In this document: positions 45,640 through 55,845 of the stretch, one piece after another | Layout: every line of letters starts with the position of its first letter | Numbering within the stretch: position 1 is the first letter of the stretch | Origin: Dryococelus australis | Taxonomy: Eukaryota > Arthropoda > Insecta > Phasmatodea > Phasmatidae | DNA length: 64,000 nt | NCBI GenBank assembly: GCA_029891345.1 | Contig: CM056994.1 | Location: 226,788,991 to 226,852,990 of the forward strand | Direction of reading: 5' to 3' | Position numbers and translations under genes: made by a program | Notes under the pieces: model-generated | Database searches by the model: none | Told to the model about the DNA's origin: nothing | What the model saw: only the letters and a program-made list of their open reading frames with translations

Positions 45640-45706
<67 letters not shown>
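45556..45706. repeat. compound (GT)n/(TA)n/(CA)n microsatellite
   Basis: (GT)n to about 45595, (TA)n, a short (CA)n, then (AT)n to 45706. Open frames here are repeat artefacts. Confidence 0.97.
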
Positions 45707-45712
<6 letters not shown>

Positions 45713-47164
45713 ACAACAACCTCAGGTATTTAGTTAAATACTGCAAGCTGAATAGGTGTAGAGAGCCCCCTTTAAATCCACACTACAAGTGGATTAGACA
45801 AAATAAAATAAATTTATAGTAAACATTAATTTTCACCAATGTGAAGTCACCTAACAAAATTATCAAGGATCAATGCATCCCAATATTCATTTCCAAACCA
45901 GTATAAATTAATAATAGCAAAGCTCACAAATATTAGCCACCCAGGGCTCAAATGAAAATACTCAAACTAATTTTAATAGTGTCCGTTGATCGCTCTCAAC
46001 TTTTCTTACTACTAATTATATTTGTTGAAATAATTTAATTATCAATAGAATGATTGGCCTGGTTACTGTGATAAACTTAAGAGAACTTTAACAAGAATTA
46101 GCAAAGAAAGTAAGGGTTCAAAACGATTCTAAAATGAATAATTGAAATCACATTAATATATTTTTAGGGAGGAACCTGTAAAAAATTATCAGAAAATATC
46201 ACCTAGACCTCTGTTTACTTCAAAGCAGTAGTAGCAACTCTACTCCGTCAAGTATGAGCACAAAAGACATGCGGAGTAATTTAAAACACCAGGTACTACC
46301 ATTATTTACATCTAAGTTTCCCCTGAAGGTCTGAGCAGTACTCAAAAGAAAACAACTTCTCAAGAGTTAAGGTTCCATCCCATATACAAGATAAATTTCA
46401 CACCCCAGTAAACATAATCTCATTAGCTCCTTGGCCAGAGTTGAAGAGCAGAACATAATTACCAGTTATGTGGCTGCCATGTTCTCTTGACACCTACACC
46501 ACCACACTACACTTGATACGCACTGCCCAACAGGCTTCTATCATCTGTCCCTTATTTACTTAAAACTAACTATTTAAAGGCATAGCCGGGGCCATTCTTC
46601 CTGTGAAGCAGGGAAGAATGTTCTGACCACGCAAAAAAACAAAGGTTTTTAATGAATACTTAGCATCATTGTGTTGTCGCGGCCTCCTCCTGGCCGGACA
46701 CCTGCGCCGATCTGCCTCCGCTCACTCCAGCTATCTGCTCGCGACTCTCTCAACCTCGTCAACTACATACGAAAACATCACCTACCGTGCTTGACTTCAC
46801 GCCCATGGCCAATGTCATGGGCGGCCAATCAGGGCCAGCCATCGCCGCGATCGATAACTTATCAGCCAGACGGAAAATGACTTTTTCCCCAGGCTAGCCT
46901 AGCTGCAAAGTGCCATGTTCATCATAACAGCTTGACTTTACCGAGGAAAGTGTCGGCTCAGCTCACAGCTGCAGCCCTGTATTTCGAATGAGATAACACA
47001 ACAATTCCTCCGAACTGCTGAAGGGGGACTATAGTGAGCACCTGGGCCGAGAAAAATACGGCCAGCTGCATTCGCTTCAGTAGAAGTCTGCTGATACCAG
47101 TGGTGACGAAACTCTTTCAAATTAAAAACAGCGAGTGACCTCAGTTCCTGAAGAATCCCGGCGG
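45707..47164. other. spacer, no gene recognised
   Basis: AT-rich to 46.6 kb, then GC-richer (46.67-46.9 kb) without a recognisable protein. It may be the decayed 5' part of the RT-bearing element that follows. Confidence 0.45.
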
Positions 47165-47697
47165 TCAAGTATTATATATAGTCCGTTCCCGATTGGAAAA
47201 GCGACTTATGTTAAACGATGGCGTGATAGAACCAACAGACAGTACATAGGATTCCGCAATCACGCTCGTGCCTAAAAAGGATGGGATGTGGTGCTTTTGC
47301 ATTGATTTCAGGCAGCTCATCCAAGTAACTAAATATTCATTTCCACCATTTATTAGTGTGAAAGACACTATTAGTTCGCTGGGTCAAGCAAAAGTTATGT
47401 CATCCCTCGATTTAAAAAGTGGCCATTGTCAAATTGGAAGACCGCAAGAAAACAGCCTTTACCATGCCAGATGGGCACCGGTTTCAGTTTTGCCATGCCC
47501 CAGCTACGTTCCAATCCATGATGGTGTGCGTGTTGGAAGGTTTAATAGGAGAGTACACCATGGCCTACTTGGACGATGTGATCATGTGGTCCAACACGTG
47601 GGAGGAACATTTGCATCATCTATCAGTTGTGTCAAATATGTTGTTAGGTCTATTTCAAAAACCATTTCATACAAATATTCACAGTTTAGACCTATAA
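47165..47697 (+). pseudogene. Ty3/gypsy reverse transcriptase fragment
   Basis: Reads RLEKRLMLNDGVIEPTDST, a stop, ITLVPKKDGMWCFCIDFRQL, VMSSLDLKSGHCQI, then after a frameshift near 47425 KTAFTMPDGHRFQFCHAPAT, a variant of the usual MPFGLxNAP motif, and YLDDVIMWSNTWEEHL with an intact YLDD. Homology ends near 47640. It belongs to another Ty3/gypsy lineage than family A at 12.8 kb, whose motifs differ. No protease, RNase H or integrase lies next to it. Confidence 0.85.
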
Positions 47698-47879
47698 CAT
47701 TATTTAGGTCAGCTTTATGACGTTTTAAAAATATAATGAAACATCTATTTTATTTTAAAAGATTTTGTTTAATTTTAGAATATTTAAAAATGTACTTAAT
47801 TTGTGCATAGTTAGGTGTACTTGTAAATGCCCTACGATTACAAATATGAGTGACAGCTAGATAGCATGTGAAACTGCGA

Positions 47880-49120
47880 AAAGCCAGTCACTATTGCATT
47901 AGAGAATACCCACGTACGCAGGTGGCTGGGCACCAGCTATGCTCCTGTCTTGACAGTCCGTGCTGTCACAGACTTGCCAACCCGCCCGCCTACTTACACT
48001 CACGACCTGGCTAGTGTTTGAGGTGGTGAGTCAACTAGTGACAATGTGGTAACACAGTGCAACAGATAACCCATTATGGGATGTTGTGGATTGCCAGGGG
48101 TGGGGAGCAGGGCAATACATCCTCCCCATCTCACTGTCTTGCCTCGACTGGGTGCCTCCAGGAACTCACAGGGCTTATATACAGACCAGCGGAGTGGTGG
48201 GGAGCATTATTTTGATGCCCTCTATCATATTATCACAACAGAAAACCGTTTTGAAAGAGTGACAATTTTTCCTACATGAACCGCCACCTTAAGTAAAGTA
48301 ATTAACCACTCTAGCCTAACTATCACCTGGTGTTCTTAAGGAACTAAAGAGGTGGTTAAACTACAGGAAGGGCAGTGTTAACTATTACCGTTACCATCCG
48401 GAACGGAACAGACTTACTTCAACCATTACCAACTGTGGGCAATTCCAGGAGGGTGGTAAGGAAGGAGCAGACGTCTTCGGGAGTCGTTGAAGGTCAAGTC
48501 TTTCAGAAGCAGAGGGGTCTACAGCGCTTGCAGAAGTGGCTTCTGGAGGGGTTGTCTTCAACTGAAAGTCAGACTCCGCCGAAGAAGAGCAGTGGAATTT
48601 TCGGGCATACCAGTCAAGCGTGAACCGCTGGTGGCTTCCTCCGGCCCAATTGTGAGCGTTGAAGGAGCAGAGACTGTCTTTTGCTGGACACAGCAGCCCT
48701 TTTATACTAATCTCATCTTGGGCTTCTGGTGATGAGGGGTGCCGGACTGAAAAGCTCGGCTGCTGGAGTCCACGGTTAAAGAGTGCTGAGGTGATGCTGT
48801 CATCTCCTAGTACTAGTAGCTCACTCTCTTGGAGTTTCGTGGAACCATCTGTGGCCTTGGCGGTGGGAGCAGCGTCTCAGTCAGGCAGCACAATCTCACT
48901 TCAGGGAGCGTTAACATGGTGTTGGCTTGGAGAACCTGGGTGAACAGTACAAGCTGGACTGACGTGTTTGCAATAGCTTCCAACATTGTGCCGGCATATC
49001 CTGTAGCCACGTGTCCAGCCTCTTTGGTACTGTTTGAGATGACTTGCTCGCACGGGTTGAAGATTGCATCCAAGATGGGGCGAAGTAGTGTGGTCATCAA
49101 AGATGCATAAAAGCATCATA
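47880..49120 (-). repeat. LTR-like unit with promoter, minus strand
   Basis: On the minus strand: a coding-like stretch (49110-48813), then AGTATAAAAGGGC (TATA, about 48698-48707), then a CTTCNNCC-rich leader and an AT-rich end. The order and the CAGAAGCCACTTCTGCA stretch resemble the unit at 42.8-42.95 kb. Ends not defined. Confidence 0.4.
48813..49100 (-). pseudogene. unidentified frame upstream of the LTR-like promoter
   Basis: A 95-residue frame with a helical N-terminal part (ILDAIFNPCEQVI, YAGTMLEAIANTSVQLVLFT) and a Pro-rich end (LLPPPRPQMVP), placed about 110 bp upstream of a TATA box. Its position and a VLFT tetrapeptide recall the U3 frame of family A (LLFTGP...SPPPSF). I cannot identify it. 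Confidence 0.3.
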
Positions 49121-50449
49121 TATAAGTTTGTATTCTATCATCTTATTTGACATTATGTAAAATGTACAACACTAACATACAGTATATTATTATGTGTTCT
49201 TATTGATTCTAAAATATTTTTGCATTGGTGTAACATATATGTACATTATATGATGTTACAATAAATCAATAGTTTACTAGACTTTGAGCCATGCGTGTGA
49301 GGGTACATATAATTTGCTTTTCATTACAAAATGTTATGACAATATGATCAGGTGTAATATTATTGCACGGTAGATACTTCCGAGTACGGTCAAATAAGAG
49401 TCTCTGTAACCTGCTTGGATGCCAGACATGATTAATAGCTCTGTGATGTTAAATCATTATTTTCTCTAAAGGTGCCAATTGTAATAAAGACCCTTCTTCA
49501 GAAGCATGCCTCAATCATGCAATAAAATACACCATGTCAATACTATGAGAATTTTATGCTTAGTGAAAAAAACATACATGGTAAATACCATCAGCACAAT
49601 GTAAAAATTTTATACTTTCGGATATTCTCATGCAATACTCATCACTAAAAATTATGTTAGGTTGAATTTTACTTAGTTATTTTGTGTTATATAATGAATA
49701 CAGTCAAGATTATATGATGAATACTGATAAAACCAAAATAACACAGAAATGCAACTTGATATACGGCCTAACACCTAAATTTAAGTTAAAATATGAAATA
49801 ATGCTAAATTTAGCCAAAATATACTATATTATCAGCAAAAACCTGACCAAAAATTTGTATCGAAAAATGTATCAACAAAGCGATGATAAGAATAATTTAA
49901 GTTTTCAAATGATGGGAAGAAAAAAATTAATTTTAGGTTGTTGTCATTTAGCATGAGTGAAAAACAGCAGTAAACATCACATATGGAGTAGATAAGACTA
50001 AAGTAATAATTTAACGAGAAAATAAAAACTACAAAAGCAATTATAAAAATAGTTTAATTTTCAGGATGGAATGGTTTTTTCTACATAACCATATCCCAGC
50101 CATTCATGTACGTTTGAGACATCAACATAAAAAAAAACTTAAATCCCTAAAAAGTGGTTTTAATAAAATGCTTACTATTGTTTATGCAGTTGCATAAATA
50201 TTAATTTTTTATGCAAACAAGGATAACTACTGTTAACTGATCCACAAATAATAAGATTTGCATTAAAATAAAACAGTATAATTTTGGCTGTAATGATGCA
50301 TCATTTTAGTAATGAAGTTTTAATTTATAACTCTTCCATAATAAAACAGGTAACACTGAAATATGATATTTTTAAAAACAAAATTTGCTTTGAAATTACA
50401 CTACAAAATCTTGCCCCTAGCAATGAATGTGAGGGTTTGCAGTGATACA
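49121..50449. other. AT-rich spacer, no gene
   Basis: A 90-codon frame at 49684-49956 is AT-biased, with no recognisable domain. Confidence 0.5.
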
Positions 50450-50582
50450 TGACGTCTTTGTAACAATGGTATTTTACCAACTTCAGCTCACCAGTAAGCA
50501 TAGCAGTGCACCAATTTCAACGGAGCTTGTGTTGTTGACCATCACGTGACGTTAAGAGATTGTACTGTCTACAACAGAATGA

Positions 50583-50834
50583 ATGGATGTTCCAGCCTGC
50601 GAGATTTTACTATTCACCGGTCCACTGAGATTATGCATTAAAGGCACCAAGTACAACTACACGCAGTTAGATGGCTACAGCAGTATCGCTTCGCCACCTC
50701 CCTCATTCTCCAAGCCGGCCGATAACATGACGCCTGAAGGAGCTATATTATCGTCACCCCCCTCTCAAGCGTCAACCCCTTGCCTTCAAATTCACCAGCC
50801 AATGACAGCAGAGGAAGCAGTCAACAGAGTATAA
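50583..50834 (+). CDS. U3 frame of family A LTR, unknown protein tail
   Basis: An 83-residue frame containing LLFTGPLRLCI, a TQLDGY block, SPPPSFSKPAD and a second SSPP segment, ending inside the TATA box. The 5' LTR at 9.7-9.9 kb has VLFTGPPRLCI at the same place. In the 3' LTR this region is transcribed, so it may be the tail of pol or a separate small ORF. No domain recognised; coding status unproven. Confidence 0.3.
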   Translation: MDVPACEILLFTGPLRLCIKGTKYNYTQLDGYSSIASPPPSFSKPADNMTPEGAILSSPPSQASTPCLQIHQPMTAEEAVNRV

Positions 50835-50836
50835 AT
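50830..50836 (+). promoter_or_regulatory. TATA box of family A LTR
   Basis: TATAAAT, 561 bp upstream of the AATAAA. Missing from both LTRs of the copy at 9.6-15.6 kb. Confidence 0.65.
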
Positions 50837-50861
50837 AGTGGGCCAGAAGTTGGGTCGTGAA

Positions 50862-50985
50862 CAGTCTTCATTCCTTTACTGTGCTAGCCACCAAAGGAAC
50901 TGATCAGTCTGCTACACCAGTCTTCATTCCTTTACCGCGCTACCCGCCAAAGGAACTGATCAGCCTGCTACACCAGTCTTCAGTC
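50862..50985 (+). repeat. 56-bp tandem repeats just downstream of TATA
   Basis: Units begin CAGTCTTCATTCC at 50862 and 50918, with a partial third at 50974. Each contains CCGCCAAAGGAACTGATCAG or a close variant. More diverged copies may extend to about 51120. Confidence 0.9.
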
Positions 50986-51390
50986 ATCCATTGCACTTGC
51001 TGCCGGATACAATGACCAGCCTGCTCAGCTACAGCTACACTCCTAGCTGTACCCTTCCTTTCTTCACCGCATTCGTGCCGAAAGGAATGCCTATCCTTGG
51101 TCTCCACTGCGCTCATCGCCGAAGCCATTCTTCTAAACCCTGCTTAATCTTCCCCGAAGATTCCAAACTGCCACGTAGTCTATACACTGAGACACTGCGG
51201 CCCTGTCTGGGCAACAATTGTGTAGGTGAGTTAGATCAATTTAAGTTATTTTCACAGCACTCATCTACCACTCCTTTGTTAGTTTAGAAACAGGTTGCCT
51301 CTACCTGGATAACGTAGGGTTAAGCTTCCTTAAGTTCTTGCCAGCGTTAGAAGGTAGTGCAACACCACTTGTTTATTTCCCATTAGAAGG

Positions 51391-51396
51391 AATAAA
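51391..51396 (+). terminator. polyadenylation signal of family A LTR
   Basis: AATAAA, conserved in the other copies (14455-14460, 43218-43223). It sets the end of R and places the downstream ORF in U5. Confidence 0.6.
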
Positions 51397-51884
51397 CAAA
51401 TGTTAAACCAACTCCAGAGTACCTCTTTCCTGTAGACAAAGCACATTTGCTAGTTTACTTCACACCATTGAGGGGAACACAGGTGACCCGGGAAAGCTAC
51501 TCGTTCGAGCCAGTGAACTACCAGATACATACACACACTAGCATCGGCCAACTTTTCTGCATACCATGGTAGGCAGAACAGTAGAGCCCACACCCAGGTA
51601 CTCGTTCTCATAGGACAACTTGTCGATTTGGCGCTCAATCTCTCCACCGCATTTTGGTGCAGGAGGAGTCACTCACTGAACTGGGAAGACTGAGCTTGAG
51701 GCGTACACCCACATGTAGGGACTGTTGACCACAAGGCCTGACTCCCAGTGCTCACTACGTTTTGGTGCAGAGTGCTGTGATAGGAAGACCATTAAGTCGG
51801 CAGACACTTCATGTGGTTCTATACTAGTAGGACTACAAGTACCCTGCAATTTCCTCATGGACGTGAGAGTGTGTTCTTATCCTG

Positions 51885-52418
51885 ATGCCTTATTCCCATC
51901 GTAGTGGTATTCAAGAGAAAGCAAAACAGGTGCTAACTGCCTCTGGGCGCTTGCAGGAGCTTTCCCTCTCCCTCAACCATGCTCTCAACAGGCTCACACC
52001 CAGAAAACAAGCTCAGACATGTCTTCTCCTGATACCCGTCACTCTGAAGATCCCTAAGGACCTATTTGAGAAAATGACATGTCTGAACAAAGAGGTAGAC
52101 CCTTGGCTCGCCGAATATCTAAGACAGCCTGCAGTGGTTCCTAATGACTACTTCAGACTCGCACCAGTTGCTCTGCTTCCACAGGCACGTTTAAACGTCA
52201 GAACACAAAGCACACACTTGCCTGCTGTTCACGTATGCCCTATTGACACCAACAAGGCCAAGCCTACCACTGAGGTTACCCATCGCCTAGGTATCCTGTC
52301 GAAAGCCCAGAATCTGAAATGTAAAATCCCACTGCTCGAACCCGATTTTGTGCCCTGCTGCAAAGCTAACAGGTCAGTCCTCTACACTGGATGTGCACCA
52401 ATGCCCTGTAGAGATTAG
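51885..52418 (+). CDS. intact U5 ORF of family A LTR, unknown protein
   Basis: An uninterrupted 177-codon frame from ATG to TAG. Features: MPYSHRSGI start; a helical part with LQELSLSLNHAL and LTPRKQAQ; IPKDLFEKM; a conserved acidic-aromatic block EVDPWLAEYL; a Pro-rich middle (VALLPQARL, LPAVHVCPID); and a Cys-containing C-terminus LEPDFVPCCKANRSVLYTGC. No signal peptide, membrane segment or known domain. The copies at 14948-15480 and, more diverged, 62093-62553 (minus) keep the same blocks. It starts 494 bp after AATAAA, so it is only on RNAs that read from the 5' LTR promoter toward gag. Possible roles (leader protein, accessory factor) are guesses. Confidence 0.6.
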   Translation: MPYSHRSGIQEKAKQVLTASGRLQELSLSLNHALNRLTPRKQAQTCLLLIPVTLKIPKDLFEKMTCLNKEVDPWLAEYLRQPAVVPNDYFRLAPVALLPQARLNVRTQSTHLPAVHVCPIDTNKAKPTTEVTHRLGILSKAQNLKCKIPLLEPDFVPCCKANRSVLYTGCAPMPCRD

Positions 52419-52527
52419 AAAGACCTGTCAAACCTGCCAGAAGGGTTAGCATCTGGCTTAGCATCTGACAAAGATCTCCTTTTTTATCTTTGTGACAATC
52501 CTCACAGTCCCAAGGCATCATGTGTCA

Positions 52528-52893
52528 GCACATACCACTTTATTTCATTTTAGGTACCACACAATTAATTCCAAATAATTTTGGGCTTTACTGAGATTAC
52601 CATTTGCCTAAGCTCATACACTGAGACTGAAACAGCTGTACTTGTGGTATACAAAATAATGTGGTATGGTCCTCACTGAAGCAAAAATTATTACAGGTAA
52701 ATCAAATCAAAGACGAACACCAATAATTTCTAAAAAATGCCAGGGACAGGAACGGAAAAAACAATAGTAAGTTTTGCCTAATATAATCCATTGTCAGATT
52801 TGGCAGTGTACAAACACTTTCTCACAGCACTGAAACACTATTTAGCCTACTCAATAAAAAATAATATTAAAAAAATATTACCATTATAATGCT
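52528..52893. other. spacer, no gene
   Basis: AT-rich sequence between the solo LTR and a SINE. Confidence 0.5.
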
Positions 52894-52907
52894 CTATCAA
52901 GTACAAA

Positions 52908-53167
52908 GTGAGTCAGTGAGTGAAAAGATTTGGACGGCTCTTAAAAGCAATGTTTTGAGAGCTGATGAGGGTGATTGAGGTGAGTATAAAGCAATGCCGC
53001 AATGCAAGGATGAGGGAAACAGGAGTTCCCTGAGAAAATTCACCAAACAGTTGAATCGTCCAGCACAATTCCCATGCGTGAAAATCCAGGAGTGACCCGG
53101 CCGGGGATTGAACCCAGTTTGCCTTGGCAGGAGGCAAATATGCTAACTGCTCAGCCACTGTGGCCCC
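52908..53167 (-). mobile_element. tRNA-derived SINE, copy 1
   Basis: On the minus strand the head reads CAGTGGCTGAGCAGTTAGC (A box) and, 40 bp on, GGGTTCAATCCC (B box, 53103-53114), the internal RNA polymerase III promoter of a tRNA. The body of about 180 bp matches the copy at 58.4 kb. Target duplications CTATCAAGTACAAA (52894-52907) and CTATCAAGCACAAA (53168-53181) differ at one base, showing LINE-type insertion. Not a tRNA gene: the sequence does not fold as a full cloverleaf and continues into a non-tRNA body. Confidence 0.92.
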
Positions 53168-53181
53168 CTATCAAGCACAAA

Positions 53182-55845
53182 ATTACACAAATACGGAGGT
53201 AAATGAATAATTTATTTGCAAGACTTTGTTCAACACACTTCCCGTAACCATGCCATAACATTTTTAAGTTTCATAGATACCACTCCGACAATCACGAACT
53301 GCACCTCAATGTTATAGAAAAAACTTTTCAGTCCATAAATGAAAAAAAAAGTTTCCATACCTACAATTACAAACTACATCATGTAACTATACCAAATTGT
53401 AGTGTATAAAAGATTTAATCAACAACAAAAATTAAATTATCTGAAATTATTCTACTATGCAAGGTTAGATTTTAAGTATAACAATTAAGAAATGGGATCA
53501 GCCATGCTCTACATAGCATCCACTCCCTGCATTTACAGTTGTCAGTCACAGGCACTAATTATCGGCACACTGGCAATGGATTATAACCTGAAGATTCTAT
53601 CACATCCACTGCACTTCTAATGCAGTGCATAGCACTTAGCTGCAGCTTTACAACTTTCTTAACATGATGACATAACTTGTGAACAATAACATTATGCTAT
53701 TAAAAACATTGTTATATGTTGGGAACAACATAATTTTGCAAGCCAATACAATGATTTGTATTGGCTTGGGAAAGAGAGGGGAGGAGGGGGAGGGGGAGGG
53801 AGAGACACACACACAGACACACACGCATGATCCGCTTTCCTGATTGAACTTTTATTCCGGACGAAAAAAACCACAGTGTCACTATAGCGAGCCTAGGCAC
53901 GGTAATTTCCACTAATATTTTTAACTGCAGCCATGAAACGTGTTTCCATCAGTGCTACCTAACAATACAAATATATCATTTGGCAATGTTTAATTTACAA
54001 ATAGTATACATAAAAACGAGGTTAAACTATATTGTAACTGTGCAAACTATTTCTTACCAGCCGTTGCCAACATATCGCTGCTCTCACTGCTGTTCATTTG
54101 TATTAATTCTAAATGAATATTACACGGTATAGAAGATACTAAGTAGATTATTAATCTATTCAAGAACACAGTACTGTAACGTTAATCACAGGGTTATATA
54201 ATCGTGGAATACAAGTGATTGGACACAATAGGTTGACATGTTACGCCTAAGGTGATTTTTCACAGGTTCAATTCCGAAAGGCAGAAGAAAGGGTGAATAG
54301 ACTATATGCACTTTAACCACTAGTTGGCACCATAATTTAACCACAGTAAATAAACAATATTTGTGAAAATGAATTAAGTGTAATAAAAAAACTAGCAAAC
54401 CTAACATGAATGTTTTATGCTCACCTTTAGCAACTGTAGTATCCCCTCTCCAAATAGGGTCTAGTCACTTAGTTTGAGAATCACTGATATATAGCTCTAC
54501 AAGTACAACACACATATTTAATGTGCACTACAGATACCTTTCCAGCAGTGCACAACCTTTTTCTTGGAAGTGGTGGCACAACAGGTTGTGGTGTTTTGTA
54601 GCCATTTAACAGCACTGAAATGATACTTCTGAGATGCAACTGTTGCCAGTTGCTTCTTTCCTCCTAGGCCGGCTGTAGAGAACAATTACACTCTCCTAAA
54701 CTCTGTAACTATTAACTCGAATGCTTTCACGTACAGCACACAAAGGAATACTTCAAGTACTGGTAAAGTCTCTCACCCTCAGTTGGAAGGCACTGCAATA
54801 TTTCTTATAGGCGGTTCATGATAAAACTGGGCACTTTTGAAAGCCCTGCTTTAAAATATATTTGTATGCACATTTTGCATTTTCCACAATTATGTAAAAT
54901 ATTAACACTGTCATAGGCCTGCTCACTTTGTACATCTGTCAAGTGAAACATTGAAATTAATAGAAACGTAAATATTTTACAAATATGATAATTCTTACAC
55001 TTATATGCACTAGAAAAACATTAAGTAAAATATATCATTCCAGTATTCACAAATGTTTACCTAAAACTTTTAATTCAACTTTAAGATGTGGAACTAAATT
55101 TCTCCTCTGTTATCACCAAATTTACTTGACTCACACTAGTCAGTGTGCCTGTTAAAATATATATACACGTACGGGCAGTACAATTTTTCAAAGGCTGATT
55201 TCAAAAGTGCTCAATTAATTGTGAACAGCCTAAACAAGGAATACTCCCAATTTCAGTTTTCCTTTTCAGTGCCCAAATAAAATCTATTTTTTGGTGAGAA
55301 TCTGGAATCCACATAAATAAAAAAACCAACATCCAGCTACTGTTACCCTGAGAGAGATCCTAACATATGAGATAACATGAGATGGTATCAGAATAAAGTC
55401 AGCTGCCTTACCTTACATACTCTCTCTCTCCATCTCCAAGTGATATAGCATATTAGGAGAAAAAAATTCCATGTTATAATAAAGCGCGAAAAAATGTTTC
55501 ACACAATCATCCTCCCGTGTCAGAAGAAGTCAAATCTGGATAAGTTGGCTTCTATAAGTGTGCTACTAACTGAAAGATAACTGAAGAGATCTGGCTTGCT
55601 GCTACATACTTGGATTCCACACTCTGGAGGTAAAAGATTTTTACGAAACCAAAGCTAAGAGTAAAAAAAAAATTAACATCCTGATCATACAAAGCCATAA
55701 CACTTGAAAACATTCAGGAGAATGCACGAGTTAATTGGTGATAAAACTATTGATACAGACTGGTTATAAGCATCTACTACGTGGACTAGAATTCATGTGG
55801 TAAAATTCAGGTGTTTCCATGTGGAAAATAAGGTGAGTATTACAC
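53182..55845. other. AT-rich intergenic, no gene
   Basis: A purine-rich/(CA)n low-complexity stretch lies at 53768-53825. An hAT-type terminus (TTTGAGAATCACTG, ending near 54490) is seen without a partner. No coding signal. Confidence 0.5.

Larger units (their letters stand above)
50450..52527 (+). repeat. family A solo LTR, 2.08 kb, most complete copy
   Basis: Starts TGACGTCTTTGTAACAATGG and ends GGCATCATGTGTCA. It aligns with both LTRs of the element at 9.6-15.6 kb and fills the gaps of each. Order: U3 frame (to 50834), TATAAAT (50830), 56-bp tandem repeats (50862-50985), AATAAA (51391-51396), GTAGGCAGAACAGTAGAGCCC block, and U5 ORF (51885-52418). No internal retroelement sequence adjoins it, so it is a solo LTR formed by LTR-LTR recombination. 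Target duplication not evident. Confidence 0.8.

Noticed and set aside
45525-45746. Open frame with poly Ile-Tyr on the minus strand
   Set aside because: Microsatellite artefact.
48375-49110. Plus-strand frames of 80-95 codons
   Set aside because: The minus strand has a TATA box and an LTR-like layout here; the plus frames look like shadows.
49684-49956. 90-codon AT-rich frame
   Set aside because: Lys/Asn/Tyr-rich composition expected of AT-rich non-coding DNA; no domain, no splice context.
53100-53167. tRNA gene
   Set aside because: A and B boxes are present but belong to a SINE head with target duplications and a non-tRNA body.
54430-54495. hAT element ending at TTTGAGAATCACTG
   Set aside because: The terminus resembles hAT ends, but no partner end or 8-bp duplication was found (candidates at 53873 and 53949 failed).
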